Source of the DNA: Metabacillus crassostreae | GTDB lineage: Bacteria > Bacillota > Bacilli > Bacillales > Bacillaceae | DNA: 64,000 nucleotides | Direction of reading: 5' to 3' | Assembly (NCBI RefSeq): GCF_016908395.1 | Contig: NZ_JAFBDU010000006.1 | Span: forward strand, 186,001-250,000 | Part shown: positions 43,705-51,722 of the stretch, piece after piece | How the letters are laid out: every line of letters begins with the position of its first letter | How positions within the stretch are numbered: the stretch's first letter is position 1 | Notes under the pieces: model-generated | Seen by the model: only the letters and a program-made list of their open reading frames with translations | What the model was told of the DNA's origin: nothing | Databases searched by the model: none | Made by a program: the position numbers and the translations under genes

Positions 43705-43915
43705 GCTTTAAGTATTAATAAACTGATTTCGTTGAAGTTTCTAACTACAGCCTCACATCGTTTGCCTGCCTTAAAAAACTTCCTTATTAGGACAATTAAA
43801 TTTGCTTTTATCGAGTTATTTTTGAGTATATTAAGCATCTGTAAAGCTTTGTATTTAACTACAACAATAACTTATTTTGATAAAGTTTTTTCCAATACAG
43901 TTACCTCCCTTTTAA
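43705..43915 (-). pseudogene. Decayed minus-strand relic, second copy
   Basis: The minus strand carries fragments resembling the relic at 37445-37660: LEKTLSK, a stop, then VVVKYKALQMLNIL and a long lysine-rich open stretch. The DNA also matches over short blocks (for example AAGCTTTGTATTTAACT against AGACTTTGTATTTAGCT on the plus strand, and a shared TTTTGATAAAG). Neither copy is functional. Bases 43916-44063 contain only the upstream region of the next gene. Confidence 0.4.
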
Positions 43916-44063
43916 AAATTCGCATATGTTCCCCTTTGTTGTGATAAAAATCCATTGAAATAAATTTGTAAATATATTGTAATCTAATTGATATTTCTGT
44001 AAGTTTAATAGAGTACTATGCTTTAGAATGTTAAATATTTAATTAAATGAAGGGAGTATTTAA

Positions 44064-45287
44064 GTGACGCAAAAAATAGCAATTATTACTTTAATTTTTT
44101 CTATTGTATTTGGAAGTTCAGTTTATGCTCATTCTGGTAGAACTGATAGTTCTGGTGGTCATAACTGTAGTGAAAAGTCACAAGCAAAAGGTTTATGTTC
44201 GGGCTATCACTCACACAATGGGGGTGGAGATTCTTCATCAGGTGAGAGTTCATCATCGAGTTCAACTACATCAAATCAGTCTTTGGATAAGGATTGTTCT
44301 GATTTTAGTACATATGAAGAGGTAGTAGATTATTGGAACTCTAAAGGGTATAGCAAAACAAACGATCCAGAGAAGTTAGATGGGTGGGGAAATGTTGTTG
44401 ATGATGGAATACCATGTGAAGCTCCAAGTGGATATGATACTTCGAATATTAATGGAAGTGATGCACAATTAGCCAAAGTGCAAGCAGAGAAAGATGTAGT
44501 TAATGGTGAAAAAGACGGTTATACAGCTGGGGTTAATGATGGATCGAATGGTGATGAACAAATTACAGAAGTAGATGGTTCAGATGCATATGTAGATGGT
44601 TATACAACAGGTTATCAAAAAGGATATGCAGAGGGATTGAAAAAGTTTGAAACTGAAAAGAGTAATGCAATTGAAGCAGGACAAACTTTAGGGAGAAAAC
44701 AAGATAAACTTGAAGTACCAGAGAACTACCAGAAAAATGAACAACTAAAGAAGTCATTTGAAGAAGGTTTCAGTAAAGCGGTTGCTACAAGAGATGAAGG
44801 TAAAAAGAAAGAATATGAAGAAATAGGGTATAAGAATGGGCTTGAAGATAAACTTGAAGAGCCAAAAGATGTGAAAGAAATTTATTTTGAAGCTTATAAC
44901 GCAGGTTTTGAAAAGGGGCAAACTGAATTACAAAATAAATACATGCAAGAAGGGTACGAAAGTGCATTTTCAACACTAGAGTATAAAGCACCAGATTTTG
45001 AGAATGAGAAATATGTAAATTGGTATAAGAAAGGTTTTAATTCGAACAAAGAAATTAAGAAGATACAAGATGCTGGATATAAAATTGGTGTGAGTGGAGA
45101 AAAATACAGTATCCCTAAAACTTATATTAAGTCTGAGGTAATCTATAAACATTATTATGAAAAAGGCTACAAGGAGTATGAAATTGAGAAGAAAGAAGAT
45201 ACTGCTACAACAACTGGTGTGATAGGTGTAGCTATACTTGGGTGGTTAGCAAGACGTTTTTATGTTGCGAAGAAAATGGTTGCATAG
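44064..45287 (+). CDS. Exported YHYH/Excalibur-type protein with repeats and a C-terminal TM helix
   Basis: A 407-residue protein beginning at GTG. The signal peptide (1-22) is followed by a YHYH-like segment (HSGRTDSSGGHNC, GYHSHNGG), a serine-rich linker, an Excalibur calcium-binding-like unit (DCSDFSTYEEV ... VVDDGIPCE), and then about 230 residues of GY-x-x-G-x-x-x-G-type repeats (GYTAGVNDG, GYTTGYQKGYAEG, GFEKGQ). A TM helix (TGVIGVAILGWLARRF) lies at the end. The bulk should be outside the cell. It is followed at 13 bases by the PH-like protein gene, probably one operon. Confidence 0.8.
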   Translation: MTQKIAIITLIFSIVFGSSVYAHSGRTDSSGGHNCSEKSQAKGLCSGYHSHNGGGDSSSGESSSSSSTTSNQSLDKDCSDFSTYEEVVDYWNSKGYSKTNDPEKLDGWGNVVDDGIPCEAPSGYDTSNINGSDAQLAKVQAEKDVVNGEKDGYTAGVNDGSNGDEQITEVDGSDAYVDGYTTGYQKGYAEGLKKFETEKSNAIEAGQTLGRKQDKLEVPENYQKNEQLKKSFEEGFSKAVATRDEGKKKEYEEIGYKNGLEDKLEEPKDVKEIYFEAYNAGFEKGQTELQNKYMQEGYESAFSTLEYKAPDFENEKYVNWYKKGFNSNKEIKKIQDAGYKIGVSGEKYSIPKTYIKSEVIYKHYYEKGYKEYEIEKKEDTATTTGVIGVAILGWLARRFYVAKKMVA

Positions 45288-45300
45288 GAGGGGATATGGC

Positions 45301-45966
45301 ATGGGATTGTATAGGTCAGTTTGTTACAAAGTAGAAGATGTATTTGTAAAACTTATCTCAAAAAAATTGGACTCAGAACAAGTCACTCTGAAAGTTGAAT
45401 CCTATAGAAAGTTAAATGAAGAGGTAAAGGCATTAAAGAAGGAAGAGAATGTCAAGAAAGTAGAAGCTTTAAAAAAGAAACAATCTGAACAAAAAGCAGA
45501 AAATGAAAAAATTAGACAAGAGAAAGAAGCTAAAGAAAAACAGGAAGTTTTATCTATTTTAGATCAAATAGTAGACACTGAAAACTTGGGATATACTCAG
45601 TATGAATTTAAAGAAGTGAAAAGAAATAAGCAATTCTTTATTTCATTAATCGACAGGGTGTTTGAGCCTAAAGAGAAAGGACTCACTTTCCTTTGTTGTG
45701 AATTTGATAAGTCAAGTAAGAGAGAAATAAAAGGTTACTTAGTTGTTACAAACAAGAGAGTTTTGTTCTTAACAAAAGACTTAAATCATATGGAGAAGTT
45801 CCGCTACCAAACAATAATAAATGTATCTTGGTTTAAAGATGGTCTACTTGAAAGAGGGCTTCATATACAATATGGAAAAAAGAAATTAGAATTTGATGAA
45901 ATATTCGATATGGAGCAGTTAAAGAGAGTTGGAGATTTAATATTAAGTTTATCTAGTAAAAAGTAA
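45301..45966 (+). CDS. Coiled-coil and bacterial PH-like domain protein
   Basis: A 221-residue cytoplasmic protein; ATG 45301 has TAGGAGGGG upstream. Residues of about 20-95 are a K/E-rich coiled coil. Residues of about 105-215 form a beta-rich PH-like domain: GYLVVTNKRVLFLTKD, YQTIINVSWFKDGLLERGLHI, KKLEFDEI, as in YokE/bPH families that bind membranes or regulate other proteins. It is probably co-expressed with the exported protein before it, giving an inside and outside pair. Confidence 0.75.
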   Translation: MGLYRSVCYKVEDVFVKLISKKLDSEQVTLKVESYRKLNEEVKALKKEENVKKVEALKKKQSEQKAENEKIRQEKEAKEKQEVLSILDQIVDTENLGYTQYEFKEVKRNKQFFISLIDRVFEPKEKGLTFLCCEFDKSSKREIKGYLVVTNKRVLFLTKDLNHMEKFRYQTIINVSWFKDGLLERGLHIQYGKKKLEFDEIFDMEQLKRVGDLILSLSSKK

Positions 45967-46330
45967 CTCTGTTTATTACATTTATTTCTTAGTGAGAATC
46001 TTTTGTTTGAGAGTAGTGGTATCATAATGAAAGTAAAATCAAGAATAAAGCCTTAAAAGTAAAGGTAGAGGATGAAGATGTTGTTGAAACTAATAGTATT
46101 GCTATAATTGATACAGTAACAAAGGCAATTACCATATTTTAATTAAGAAAACGTACATGTGAAGATGAGAAAAGAAACAAAGAAAACTTATTAAGTGTAT
46201 TAATTTTCCAATTAAACATTATATTTACAATTTATTAACTTTAATTTAAAACTCTTATGTTCAAATAGTCTTAGGGCTTTTTGTTTACATAAGAGTTTTT
46301 GTCGTTAAATGAGAATAAGGAGATGATATT

Positions 46331-46651
46331 GTGAATGTAGGAAAAAGATTAAAAGAAATTAGAGTGAGTAAAGGATTAACTTTAATGGAGGTACAAAATG
46401 AATTAGGTTACTTTAATTTACGAAGAATAGAGGAAGGTAACTTTAAATCTCTAAAATATTATCACTTGATTAGTATTTCTGATTTTTATAAAGTGTCTCC
46501 CATGTATTTATTGGGTTTCGATGAGAAAACTTATCATATTGAGCCTAAATGGGTTGTTTTAATTCAAAAGTTAAAAGATAAGGGACTAAATCCTAGAGAT
46601 GTTATAAAATGTGTTGAAAAAGAGTTTGAAATATCATTAAGGAATAAATGA
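46331..46651 (+). CDS. Xre-like HTH protein
   Basis: A 106-residue protein; GTG start with AAGGAGATG upstream. The N-terminal HTH is recognisable (VGKRLKEIRVSKGLTLMEVQNELGYFNLRRIEEGNF) though the turn is shortened compared with usual Xre proteins. The C-terminal 40 residues are helical (LIQKLKDKGLNPRDVIKCVEKEF). Probably a regulator of island genes. The 364-base gap before it has only a 31-codon decayed fragment near 46050-46142 and no gene. Confidence 0.75.
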   Translation: MNVGKRLKEIRVSKGLTLMEVQNELGYFNLRRIEEGNFKSLKYYHLISISDFYKVSPMYLLGFDEKTYHIEPKWVVLIQKLKDKGLNPRDVIKCVEKEFEISLRNK

Positions 46652-46763
46652 GGTTAAAAATAAGTAGTTCCGATAAAATGGAGAAAATCTAAAACCACAA
46701 TACAAAGAACAAACAATTTCGTAACGTAAACAACAAGGTGAATAACAGACAAAAAGCATACAG

Positions 46764-46805
46764 AAAGCTTGAGGGAATTACTGACAAACCTCAAGCTTTT
46801 TTTTC
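46764..46805 (+). terminator. Intrinsic terminator after the Xre-like gene
   Basis: Stem AAAGCTTGAGG with CCTCAAGCTTT, 14-nt loop, then TTTTTTTCTTT. Confidence 0.92.
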
Positions 46806-46932
46806 TTTAGTATAATGTTCTTGTTAAACTACAGCATCCATTAGTTGAAGAAAAGGTAAGAGGATACTAAAAATAAATTAGGGTACAATAATCCACAGAA
46901 TTAATAAAATATTAATGGAAGTAGGTATATCA

Positions 46933-47415
46933 ATGTTAAGAAAAATTATAACTTTATTGGTTGTGTTTTTTATTACTATTGGAACTATATCAATTGTAAA
47001 TGCCGAGTCAACCAGAATATTTGAAGTTCCTGTATCACAAAAATCAGACCAATGGAAAGTTGAATTAGGTGAAGTAAAATATCATTCTAAAATGAGTAGA
47101 CCTAAAAAGGGTGAGAATTTTGAAATGTATAGCTTGAAGATAACTAATATTGGAAAAGACGTACACAATGTTGAGTTTGAAACTTATAGAGATGAACCAA
47201 ATTCTGAAACAAAGTTCGGATTAAGTCTTGAAGATGAACAAAAAGGGATTTTTGAACAAGGCATGGATGTTAGTTTTGCAAATATGCCTATATACGTAAA
47301 GGCTAATGAACTTGAAGTGGTAATTAGTTGGCATGGTAAACCCGTTACTCTAAAAGATGGTACAGTAACAGAAGGTAGAGAATATAAAGAAACATTTACT
47401 TTTACTCGAAACTAA
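46933..47415 (+). CDS. Secreted protein with immunoglobulin-like fold
   Basis: A 160-residue protein; ATG 46933 is chosen because AAGTAGG lies seven bases upstream. A signal peptide (1-24, cut after VNA) leads to a beta-rich domain (WKVELGEVKYHS, FEMYSLKITNIGKDVHNVEFETY, ELEVVISWHGK), typical of DUF4352-like or small Ig-like exported domains. No catalytic motif. Common in mobile elements of Firmicutes, function unknown. Confidence 0.7.
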   Translation: MLRKIITLLVVFFITIGTISIVNAESTRIFEVPVSQKSDQWKVELGEVKYHSKMSRPKKGENFEMYSLKITNIGKDVHNVEFETYRDEPNSETKFGLSLEDEQKGIFEQGMDVSFANMPIYVKANELEVVISWHGKPVTLKDGTVTEGREYKETFTFTRN

Positions 47416-47425
47416 TTAAAAATAC

Positions 47426-47456
47426 TGGGGTTAAGCTACTATTAGTCTAACCCCAA
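47426..47456 (+). terminator. Weak hairpin after the secreted-protein gene
   Basis: TGGGGTTA pairs with TAACCCCA around a 14-nt loop; no T run follows. Confidence 0.5.
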
Positions 47457-47633
47457 ATAATAATTATTCATGACATTATTACGGTTAGCTTAAGTGAAGA
47501 GCTTCATAATATCACATATCTTCTAACTAAATCATATCAAAAGATAACGAATTGTTGTTTATATTTTTCTGATTTATGGAAATAATTACTGCGCAGTATT
47601 TAGTCATATGTGAATAAGGAGAAGAGACGATTA

Positions 47634-47664
47634 TTAATAAAGTAATCGTCTCCGTAATTTTTTA
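47634..47664. terminator. Terminator downstream of the nuclease lipoprotein gene
   Basis: GAGACGATTA pairs with TAATCGTCTC around nine bases, with TTTTTT on the plus-strand side. It may serve transcripts from both directions. Confidence 0.65.
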
Positions 47665-47693
47665 ACAGTTTCATTTTACTACGTAGCAAATGT

Positions 47694-48665
47694 TTACTCT
47701 CCTACTAGTCCATCACCATCTCGATCGTCCATATATTTATAGAGCCAGTGATTACTAGTTATTGGCATTTTAAAACCTGCTGCTTTTGCTTCTTTAATCG
47801 TTACCTGTCCGTTACCGTTACTATCAACACTAGAAATATCACCGTTTGTATTTGGACTGGTTGAATTTTTGTCTGAACTAGTTGAATCAGAAGGCTCACT
47901 ATCTGTTAAACCGAGTGATTCGTTTACTTCATCTGGGTTCACATTGTCAAATGTATCGACAATCACGTCACCCATTAAAGTATAGGTATATTGATAACTT
48001 GAAGGAATCTGCGTATCTGTATTCGGGTAAGTGATAATTGCTTCAAAATTCGTAGCTCCACCTGCGCTACGAATCGCTTTTTCCATATAAGCTTGATCAC
48101 CATGTCGGTTGAGAGTACTGTCTTGTGGGGTAATATTATAAGCATTTGATACCCCTCCGAGAGAATCAGCAATGATATGTCCTTCATCTAATACTTCACT
48201 TTCGACACCAGTAACTTTTGCCTCATCAGAATAGTATCTGCCAGACGTTAATACAGGTTCGTTAATGTCATCTTGTAGAATAATTTCGTCAGCAATGACA
48301 CGTACTAGTTGCCCGTATTCATTAGTAAATGCCCAATATTCACGATCCCCATAACCAATGTTAACGGCAACGTTAGGTTCACGATATCCAGACAAATCAC
48401 CACCATCAACCTCTATAAGTTTGTAACCTGAGAACATTTCATTTTTTGATTGGGTTGGTGTTTCCTCTTCTACTAGTTCTTCTTCAACAACCGTATTAGT
48501 AATATCTTCATTGGTAGCAGCTTCTTTTTCGCTATTTTCACTTGTATTGACTGTAGTTACTTCTTCATTTCCTTCATTCAAAGTAGATACATCTTCTGCG
48601 TTGGAACAACCAACTATAAAGATGGTTGTTAATAATAAGATTAAATAGTTCACTTTCTTTTTCAT
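47694..48665 (-). CDS. Lipid-anchored DNA/RNA non-specific endonuclease with Excalibur-like tail
   Basis: A 323-residue lipoprotein: AGGAGAG precedes the ATG and the lipobox is IVGC (Cys20). A long E/T-rich linker is followed by an EndA/NucA-like nuclease core: DEGHIIADSLGGVSNAYNI with the catalytic His, Asn in QDSTLNRHG, as in DNA-entry nucleases. Here the usual DRGH is DEGH. The C-terminal unit (DSNGNGQVTIKEAKAAGF and DRDGDGLVGE) is Excalibur/EF-hand-like, but the cysteine of DxDxDGxxCE is replaced by glycine. It should act on the outer membrane face, degrading DNA outside the cell. Confidence 0.85.
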   Translation of the reverse strand: MKKKVNYLILLLTTIFIVGCSNAEDVSTLNEGNEEVTTVNTSENSEKEAATNEDITNTVVEEELVEEETPTQSKNEMFSGYKLIEVDGGDLSGYREPNVAVNIGYGDREYWAFTNEYGQLVRVIADEIILQDDINEPVLTSGRYYSDEAKVTGVESEVLDEGHIIADSLGGVSNAYNITPQDSTLNRHGDQAYMEKAIRSAGGATNFEAIITYPNTDTQIPSSYQYTYTLMGDVIVDTFDNVNPDEVNESLGLTDSEPSDSTSSDKNSTSPNTNGDISSVDSNGNGQVTIKEAKAAGFKMPITSNHWLYKYMDDRDGDGLVGE

Positions 48666-48929
48666 TTTAGGACTCTCCTATATAGTTTTATATTGTTAAT
48701 TCTAAATAACAATCTCGGAATGTTAAGATAGATTAACGTTGTTAACCAGTTGTAAATTTTGCTCTGGAATTTTTTATGTTTGAAGTCGAGCAGCTAGCTA
48801 TTAACTTAGTGAGACTACCTATTCAACAACACTTATTGTTGAAGTTAATACTAAAACAAAAATGTAAACTTTTTACCCTACTATTAGATTAAGGATTTTA
48901 AACTAGTTTATTTTTAGTAATACATTTTA

Positions 48930-49151
48930 ATGTATTATAAACCTCCCTCATTTAAGGATAAGTCTTCCTCTAGTTTAGAGCAACAACCAGAACAGGAGCA
49001 TCAAGAAATTGTTGAGGAGGAGCAAACCGAATTTCAACTATCTGATGAAGCTTCACCATATCTACAGTTTTACGGCCGAACAAATACAGAAGAGATGTTT
49101 TGAACGTAAGCGGAATCGAGAAGTGCTGGTTATAGAGCATCAAAAAGGTAC
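48930..49151 (+). pseudogene. Small decayed coding relic near the integrase
   Basis: An ATG at 48930 opens 57 codons (Q/E-rich, ending in SPYLQFYGRTNTEEMF) with no ribosome binding site. A one-base shift would extend it through CFERKRNREVLVIEHQKG to a stop near 49170. Parent gene not recognised. The rest of the 48666-49191 gap holds the nuclease gene promoter region and the integrase terminator. Confidence 0.35.
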
Positions 49152-49154
49152 GAA

Positions 49155-49186
49155 AAAAGGTATTGCTTAAGGAGGCAGTACCTTTT
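49155..49186. terminator. Terminator of the integrase gene
   Basis: AAAAGGTATTGC pairs with GCAGTACCTTTT around eight bases, with A and T runs outside, six bases beyond the integrase stop on the minus strand. Confidence 0.75.
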
Positions 49187-49191
49187 AATAA

Positions 49192-50100
49192 TTATATTAG
49201 TCCACGTAATGGATCATGCTCATCAAGGACTTCTTTTAGTTCGTGTTGGAAATAGCCTATATACTGTCTGGTAACATCGATTTTAGAATGCCTAGCCAGT
49301 AATTGAATTTCTCTTAAATTTGCTTTGTTCATTAATAATCTTTTAATAAAAACGTTTCTCATAGCGTGGGGTGAAAAATCACCTTCGATTCCTAAGTCCT
49401 TTTTCAATCGTTTTATAAAGAGTTGTACACCATTTTTAGTTAAGCGGTGACCTTTCTGGTTAATAAATACTGGATTAGGAATATCGCTATATTTATTTTC
49501 AACATAAGCTTTCCAACTAATTAATTCTTTAGATAACGTATCAGACAGAGGTACTGAACCTTGTTTCCTCCCTTTGCTTTTTCTAATAATGATTAAATGA
49601 TCTTTAAAGTCAATATCATTCCAATTGAGGCTTACAAGTTCATTTATTCTTAAACCAGTTCCAATTAAACTTATCATGATGGTATAGTTTCTGATAGAGT
49701 AGAAACTATCTTCTCTTCTTTTTTTTCTTCTTAGGTGTCTAAGAGCAATATGAATATCTTCTTCTCTTACAATCTTGGGAGAATCGTCTTCGCGAATTAG
49801 TTTAATTCCTTTACATATGTCCTTATCAATGATCTCTTCTTCTAGCATCCACCTAGACCATGCTCTTATTAATTTTAACTTGGAGTTAATGGTTTTTGGC
49901 TTATTACCTTTCTCCAGACATGATCTAAGAAATGATTTTATAGATGCAGCTGATAAATCTTGTGTATGTTCAATTCCCTCTTGTATGAACCAACTTCTTA
50001 ACACATTAAATAAATTCTCATAAGAGTTTAAACTGTTTTCGGTTAACCCTTGAAACTTCTTTTCTGCAATTAGTTCCTTAAAACTCATTTCAATTAACAT
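49192..50100 (-). CDS. int: Tyrosine recombinase, integrase of the island
   Basis: A 302-residue XerC/D-like recombinase; AAGGAGG lies seven bases before the ATG. The N-terminal SAM-like domain (about 1-95) precedes the catalytic domain with R in GTGLRINEL, a Lys-bearing RKSKGRKQ hairpin, HAMR (HxxR box), the RHSKIDVT box with His, and Tyr in RQYIGYF. The gene reads toward the island interior from 120 bases inside the right 51-bp repeat. It is expected to integrate and excise the island at tRNA-Ala; no separate excisionase was recognised. Confidence 0.92.
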   Translation of the reverse strand: MLIEMSFKELIAEKKFQGLTENSLNSYENLFNVLRSWFIQEGIEHTQDLSAASIKSFLRSCLEKGNKPKTINSKLKLIRAWSRWMLEEEIIDKDICKGIKLIREDDSPKIVREEDIHIALRHLRRKKRREDSFYSIRNYTIMISLIGTGLRINELVSLNWNDIDFKDHLIIIRKSKGRKQGSVPLSDTLSKELISWKAYVENKYSDIPNPVFINQKGHRLTKNGVQLFIKRLKKDLGIEGDFSPHAMRNVFIKRLLMNKANLREIQLLARHSKIDVTRQYIGYFQHELKEVLDEHDPLRGLI

Positions 50101-50220
50101 AAAAAGACCTCCTTAAAAGTATGTAAGAAGGTCAATATCTTCATGAAATTAGTATACAATAGACTACTGAGCATAAAATCGGGTAAAAGCCTATAGCCTC
50201 AAGCTTTAGGAATATATTTT

Positions 50221-50271
50221 CTGACCTCTACGCTGCCAGCGTAGCGCTCTCCCAGCTGAGCTAATGCCCCG
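50221..50271 (-). repeat. attR: right copy of the 51-bp tRNA-Ala repeat
   Basis: A perfect copy of 22063-22113. On the minus strand it is the 5' part of tRNA-Ala up to the variable loop; the T arm and acceptor 3' end are missing, replaced by AT-rich island sequence, so it is not a functional tRNA. The bases to its right (GAAAAAGAAATGG...) are presumably the original upstream flank. Confidence 0.92.
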
Positions 50272-50634
50272 AAAAAGAAATGGAGTGAACTTTAATAAAA
50301 TCAATACTTTCATTTTAATTTTATAGTGTTAATTGGTCAAGAAAGAGATGATAGTTTTTATCCCTTTAAATCCAGCTATAATATATACTGTTATCAAATA
50401 TATGAAGGTTCAAATTCTACATATATTAAAGAGTGAAGAGTTGAACCTTAGCTCACAAAAACAACCCCTACAAACTAATAAAAGTCCATAGAGGCCAAAT
50501 ATTCATCTATAAAAATGTAAAAACACTATAAAAAAGGAAAATCTAATTCATTGGGTAAAACATGGTGAGGAAAAGTACTGCAACTATAAGCGGAGAATTA
50601 AGAACTAACAAAGTTGAGGAAAACTAACTTTGAA
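50272..50634. other. Gap between attR and the CarD-family gene
   Basis: No gene seen. On the minus strand TTGACC, 17 bases, TAAAAT lies at about 50315-50343, possibly the original tRNA-Ala promoter stranded here by the integration. Confidence 0.4.
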
Positions 50635-51123
50635 TTAAATAGCAGCCGCTGCTACTGGATCTTTCAGCAAGTTACTTGCTTGAACTTCAGAAATGCCTCT
50701 TATGATGCCTAATTCACTTACTAGCATTTTCTTTGCATTGTCTAGCATTTGTTTTTCACTTGAATTTAGGGCTTTGGCATTTTGGATTCGCATTAAGTCA
50801 CGAACAACTTCAGCGCTTTCCTGAAACTTACCTGTTTTCATTTTATCGGAGTTAATTTTATATCTTTGTTTCCAAGTTAGTGATGAATCAGATTCACCAT
50901 TGTGGAAAATATCTAAAATGTTTTTTGTTGCTTGATCATCTGCAACAGACCGTATGTGTGAATTTTTGATTTTCTTTAAAGGGATGAGTACCTGCATGTT
51001 GTTCATTGGAATTTTGATAACGAAATATTGCTGAGTTTCTCCTTGGATCTCTTTATCTTCAATTCCTTCAATGATTCCTGCTCCATGCATAGGGTACATA
51101 ATATGATCACCAATTTTAAACAA
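50635..51123 (-). CDS. CarD/CdnL-family RNA polymerase-binding protein
   Basis: A 162-residue protein. The TTG at 51123 has GGAGG eight bases upstream and gives the family start MFKIGDHIMYPMHGAG; the longer in-frame reading lacks this. The N-terminal RNAP-interacting tudor-like domain (FKIGDHIMYPMHGAGIIEGI ... VLIPLKKIKNSHIRSV) is followed by a helical DNA-binding domain (WKQRYKINSDKMKTG, EVVRDLMRIQN). It stabilises open promoter complexes in related bacteria. Close to B. subtilis YdeB. Confidence 0.9.
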   Translation of the reverse strand: MFKIGDHIMYPMHGAGIIEGIEDKEIQGETQQYFVIKIPMNNMQVLIPLKKIKNSHIRSVADDQATKNILDIFHNGESDSSLTWKQRYKINSDKMKTGKFQESAEVVRDLMRIQNAKALNSSEKQMLDNAKKMLVSELGIIRGISEVQASNLLKDPVAAAAI

Positions 51124-51288
51124 ATAATCCACCTCCGTGTAATGTATTACCATCATAACACGATTATGAAATTTTATCAAATTTTTAATAATATCATTTA
51201 TTATAAAACGGTGTCAACAATTTTGCGCTACCTTTTATAAAAAAATTTTATCAGTGGTATTCATATTGAGAAAACTCGATAATATTGG

Positions 51289-51327
51289 TAAAAAATAGCG
51301 GCTTCCACGAAGGAATACCGCTATTAG
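51289..51327 (-). terminator. Terminator of the YdaT-like gene
   Basis: On the minus strand AATAGCGG pairs with CCGCTATT, extended by TTCC/GGAA around the tip, followed by TTTTTT. Confidence 0.85.
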
Positions 51328-51346
51328 GCATTGATATTCTTTTTTT

Positions 51347-51709
51347 CTAATTTGCATATTGAACTTTTTCTATTGTTCCGTCTTGGCGGTGGATGGTTAA
51401 TTGGACATTTTTGTTTTTAACAAGATCACGCGCCTTATCCAATGCTTTTTCTTTTGTTGAAAATACTTCAGTTGCGCGTGTTGCATTTTCTCTTTTGATT
51501 GCCCACTCATCATTATGAGGAACGATGTGGTATGGAAGCTCTTCATTAGAAGTGTTCATTTTTTCTGCCTGAGATATGGCAATTGAAATAGCACGTCCTT
51601 CTTCATAATTATCATCTAGTAGTGCATTTGCAATTTCAATTGCTTTGTTTCTTGTTTCAGTAGATAAATTCTTCATCGATTCTGGATAATCTGATTTTGT
51701 CCAACTCAT
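51347..51709 (-). CDS. ydaT: YdaT-like protein with DUF2188
   Basis: A 120-residue protein. The N-terminal half (YPESMKNLSTETRNKAIEIANALL with EEGRAISIAI) matches the ChaB/YdaT helical motif. The C-terminal half (YHIVPHNDEWAIKRENATRATEVFSTKEKALDKARDL ... IHRQDGTI) is the DUF2188 fold. GGAGAG precedes the ATG. In B. subtilis ydaT belongs to the general stress regulon; the same is likely but not shown here. Confidence 0.88.
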   Translation of the reverse strand: MSWTKSDYPESMKNLSTETRNKAIEIANALLDDNYEEGRAISIAISQAEKMNTSNEELPYHIVPHNDEWAIKRENATRATEVFSTKEKALDKARDLVKNKNVQLTIHRQDGTIEKVQYAN

Positions 51710-51722
51710 TATAATCTCTCCT

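Larger units (their letters stand above)
22063..50271. mobile_element. Genomic island integrated in tRNA-Ala(GGC), about 28.2 kb
   Basis: The island is defined by the 51-bp direct repeats (period 28,158 bases), a tyrosine integrase at the inner right end reading toward the left, and a plasmid-like primase/helicase. Cargo is mostly nuclease, NTPase and secreted genes typical of defence islands, with several broken genes, an IS3 insertion and repeated non-coding modules. There are no capsid, terminase, relaxase or type IV secretion genes that I can recognise. It therefore resembles a satellite-like or integrative-mobilisable element more than a prophage or a full conjugative element. Confidence 0.88.

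Noticed and set aside
43690-43944. 84-codon plus-strand open frame
   Set aside because: The similarity to 37445-37660 is best explained by a decayed gene on the other strand; no ribosome binding site here.
46050-46142. 31-codon open stretch before the second Xre gene
   Set aside because: No start codon in frame; too short to identify.
22063-50271. Prophage
   Set aside because: No portal, terminase, capsid, tail or lysis genes could be recognised in 28 kb.
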